A program made the translations under genes and the position numbers. Of a stretch of DNA of 64,000 nucleotides, positions 61,285-64,000 are shown one piece after another. The notes beneath the pieces were generated by a model that did not search any database, had not been told where the DNA came from, and saw only the letters and a list, made by a program, of their open reading frames with translations. Location of the stretch: positions 4,960,001 to 5,024,000 of the forward strand of contig NC_092040.1 in the NCBI RefSeq assembly GCF_003086295.3, given 5' to 3'. The DNA comes from Arachis hypogaea. Taxonomy: Eukaryota > Streptophyta > Magnoliopsida > Fabales > Fabaceae. The stretch's first letter is position 1; each line of letters begins with the position of its first letter.

Positions 61285-61933
61285 AAGATTATTCTTTATC
61301 AAGGGATTAAAATTCTTATTTTATCTAGTGTAATTGTGTTTATAGGTGGGATAAATTTAATTAGACCTAAACTTGATTATAAAAGGTTGTCTGATCTATT
61401 TTGACTCGACCTAAAAGCAATTTAAAATAAAATAAGTTAAATTGAGAGTTGATCCAATATAAAATTAATATATATAAATTTATAAATGTTATCTATTAAA
61501 ATAATTTTACTTATAAAAATTAAATTTTACAAATATTATATTATATTTATACAAAAATAAATTATTTTAAAACAAAATAATACTGTATAATATACAAATC
61601 CGACCTGAAAATAAAATCGGATAAAATTAACAAACTCAAATTCAACAGAATATAGCTTGAATTTGGACCGAATTTTGGATCAAACTAGATCTTGACACCC
61701 CTGCTACAAACTGAAATCATATTAGGGTGTAATGTGTCTCTTAGCAAGCCAATTTTCAAAAAAATTCCTTTCCTCAACATGTTTCGGTATGTCAATTCTC
61801 AGGGTCTATTCCCAAACTCCATGATATCTTTTATAAGTGGGTTGAAGTTTTGAGTTTAAACTTGAGTTCTAATTTCTTCTCATACGAAGGTCCAAGCCAT
61901 TCTAACTCCAAAGTACACGCTCCATAAATCAGC

Positions 61934-62006
<73 letters not shown>

Positions 62007-63080
62007 GTTCTTGTTGTGGTTAAGCTATAGGTAAATTCTGTAATGGCATGAATTCTGGTGGCTAAAGAGTAAAGATAGCAAGAGTGTGACCGGCGAGTGG
62101 TGCGCTGACATTTGACATGAATAATTGACTGGTGAAAGTGTGCTATGGCCTATGGGAATGTTTAAGGAGATTAGGCATTAGCTTAAAGGTCTTTTTAACT
62201 GCGGTGACAAATAAGGTACCAAGAAACCAAAAAAAAAAAGGACAATTTTAGGTTGGGCCTTCAACTGCATAGATAAAAATGAAAAATAGGTAAGATGGAA
62301 TAACCAAAAAAAAAAAAGAGTGACCATAGACAAGAATGTAATTGCACTTAAGTCGGTTCTAGTTACAATGGCACATTAACATATTGTTTAATAAAATAAT
62401 AATATACATCTAAGTATTTTTGTTAATTAAATTTAATTAAATTAATTTAATATAATAAAAATTAATTATAATTAATATTATTTTAATTTTTATTGTTTAA
62501 TTTAGTTATACTTAATTTATAAAAAAATTAAATGTATAATATTATTCTGTTTAATATACTATATTGGTAATACACTAATAAGTATGAGTTTGTAATATAA
62601 TGTTTAAGATTGAGAAGAGCCTAATTCATGTGAAAAAAAAAGAGTAAGGATTTCTTTTTCATACTTTTCGTTTCTTTTTTCTATATAGTGCAGGGATAAA
62701 ATTAGATAAAATATTATAAGAGGAACAAAAATATTTACACAATAAAATAAAATTAAAATAAAATTTTAAAAAGAGGTAAATTAAAATTTATATATAATTT
62801 ATATAAAAAAATTAAAATTAAGATTGTTATTGTCCCCTTTTCAAATAATAACCTCTATCTTATTATAGGAGCAGACCATAATGAACAATGAGATGATAAT
62901 GAACTAATGGGGAATTTAAGCAAGAACTATGAATGGATCCCTGTACATGAGAAAATCAATGGATATCACTAAATAAACATGGGTTCAAACATGGATATCC
63001 CTTCTTGTAGCATTTTAGCTCTGGGCAAATTTCTCAGGTTCATTTTCGGTGAAGAGAGATTGTCAAGTTTCATTACAAGC
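61285..63080. other. intergenic AT-rich DNA
   Basis: No gene. About 61340-61702 may be a degraded hAT-type element (right end reads CAGGGGTGTCAAGATC in reverse complement) but no left partner or duplication was confirmed. Confidence 0.4.
61935..62006. repeat. (ATT)n microsatellite
   Basis: About 24 uninterrupted TTA/ATT units. Confidence 0.97.
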
Positions 63081-63469
63081 ATTCTACAAGAGAAGAAAAA
63101 TAAATTAGTGAAAAAATTTCACACACCAAGGCACAATAATTCATAGCAATTACCAAGAAGGTATATTTCGACATTAAAATCTATCCCTCGTAAAAAATCT
63201 ATCACTGGTAACAGCTCTTTTTCTTTATCTGCTATACATGAACCTCAAATAATTGAAAGATAATAATCGTATTATCCATAGTTTTTCTACTTCAAATTAT
63301 GAAATCTTTTGACACTTTTAAGAATTTTATGTTCTGGTGTTGCTTAGCATTTAGATAAATAATTTGACAAAGTTTAATTGAAAAATGAGTATATTTGGTT
63401 TTGAAATTAAAAAAGTTAGGAATATAGTAAAGAATAATATTAAAAATAGTTTGAAACTTTGAAAATTGC

Positions 63470-63791
63470 ACAGTGGTTTAAAATTGCCGCTAAATATAAC
63501 GAAAGATTGCAATAGAACTAGTAATTTTAGTCACATATCCAAATAGTCGTTAAATGAATCATAAAAAATTTACCCCAATAAATGCTATAAATTAGCGATG
63601 CTTTGATATCTCTAAAACTGTTGCAAATGATTTTGCGAGAGTTTTACCACTAGTTGTGTAACCATCACTAAATATATTATCGACCCTCAAATTGGCGACA
63701 ATTTTATATCCGTCACAAAAAAATTTAGCAACGCTTAAAATTGTTGTTAAAGAGTTAAAAAAACATCCCATAAATATTGCTTTGTGTAGTG
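63470..63791. mobile_element. CACTA-like (En/Spm) terminal region
   Basis: Ends TTTGTGTAGTG at 63791, i.e. CACTACACAAA on the - strand. The preceding 300 bases are packed with short diverged subterminal motifs (GCCGCTAAAT, GTCGTTAAAT, TAGCGATGC, CATCACTAAAT, GGCGACAATTTTAT, GTCACAAA) on both strands, typical of CACTA subterminal regions. A possible other end (CATTCTACAAGAG, about 63080) is weak; no 3-bp duplication confirmed. Confidence 0.5.
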
Positions 63792-64000
63792 AGAATTTGT
63801 ATTCAAACTTTGAAATAGCTTTTTATATATATATATATATATATAATGTTATTTTCTACTTCAGCAAAAAGTCAATGAAAAATTTATTGTAGATTTAAGT
63901 TCTTTAAGAATTTAATATTGTACAATAAATTATTATATATATGACAAAATTTAAATCATTGACACTTATTTAAGTGAATAGATAAATTATGACCAGGATA
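63792..64000. other. AT-rich DNA to window end
   Basis: A (TA)n tract lies at about 63824-63845; nothing else recognised. Confidence 0.5.

Overview
This is a stretch of plant nuclear DNA: AT-rich, intron-containing genes spaced many kilobases apart and separated by layered transposable elements. The proteins are eudicot-like. The repeat style (Tat-lineage Ty3 element, Copia element, many short inverted-repeat elements) would fit a legume, perhaps Arachis. That placement is inference, not proof.

Six genes look intact. On the + strand are an AP2/ERF transcription factor of the ERF1/ERF2 type (1993-2835, intronless) and a G-type lectin receptor-like kinase of the LECRK/RLK1 type (26539-28938, intronless). 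On the - strand are a ubiquitin C-terminal hydrolase of the UCHL3/UCH3 type (9 exons, 29413-31498), a mitochondrial-type enoyl-CoA hydratase (8 exons, 32817-35281), an unrecognised 401-residue protein with KEN-box and D-box motifs (6 exons, 37677-39606), and a VRN2-type Polycomb (PRC2) subunit (14 exons, 47401-54764). Exons were joined by hand from GT/AG sites, preserved reading phase and family similarity. A broken peptide deformylase 1A copy lies at 19528-19985.

From 2.8 to 26.5 kb the window is essentially a transposon graveyard. Several elements can be delimited to the base by terminal inverted repeats plus target-site duplications: a Mutator-type element with a Harbinger-type MITE nested inside it (4039-4953), a hAT-type element (10981-11493), a 1.7-kb Mutator-like element (11691-13392), and a 2.27-kb element with roughly 0.7-kb inverted repeats (15844-18117). 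A second repeat block at 40.1-46.7 kb holds two more Mutator-like elements, a pol-less Tat/Ogre-type Ty3 element carrying a broken gag and an ORF on the opposite strand, and an RTE-type LINE fragment split by a hAT-type element. A complete but dead Ty1/Copia element with both LTRs and a 5-bp duplication occupies 55739-61279. A CACTA-like terminus lies near 63.79 kb.

The genes do not form a pathway. One theme recurs: UCH3 removes ubiquitin, the 401-residue protein carries two candidate APC/C degrons, and both VRN2 and the ERF begin Met-Cys, the start used by oxygen-dependent N-degrons. This may be coincidence, but each case can be tested separately.
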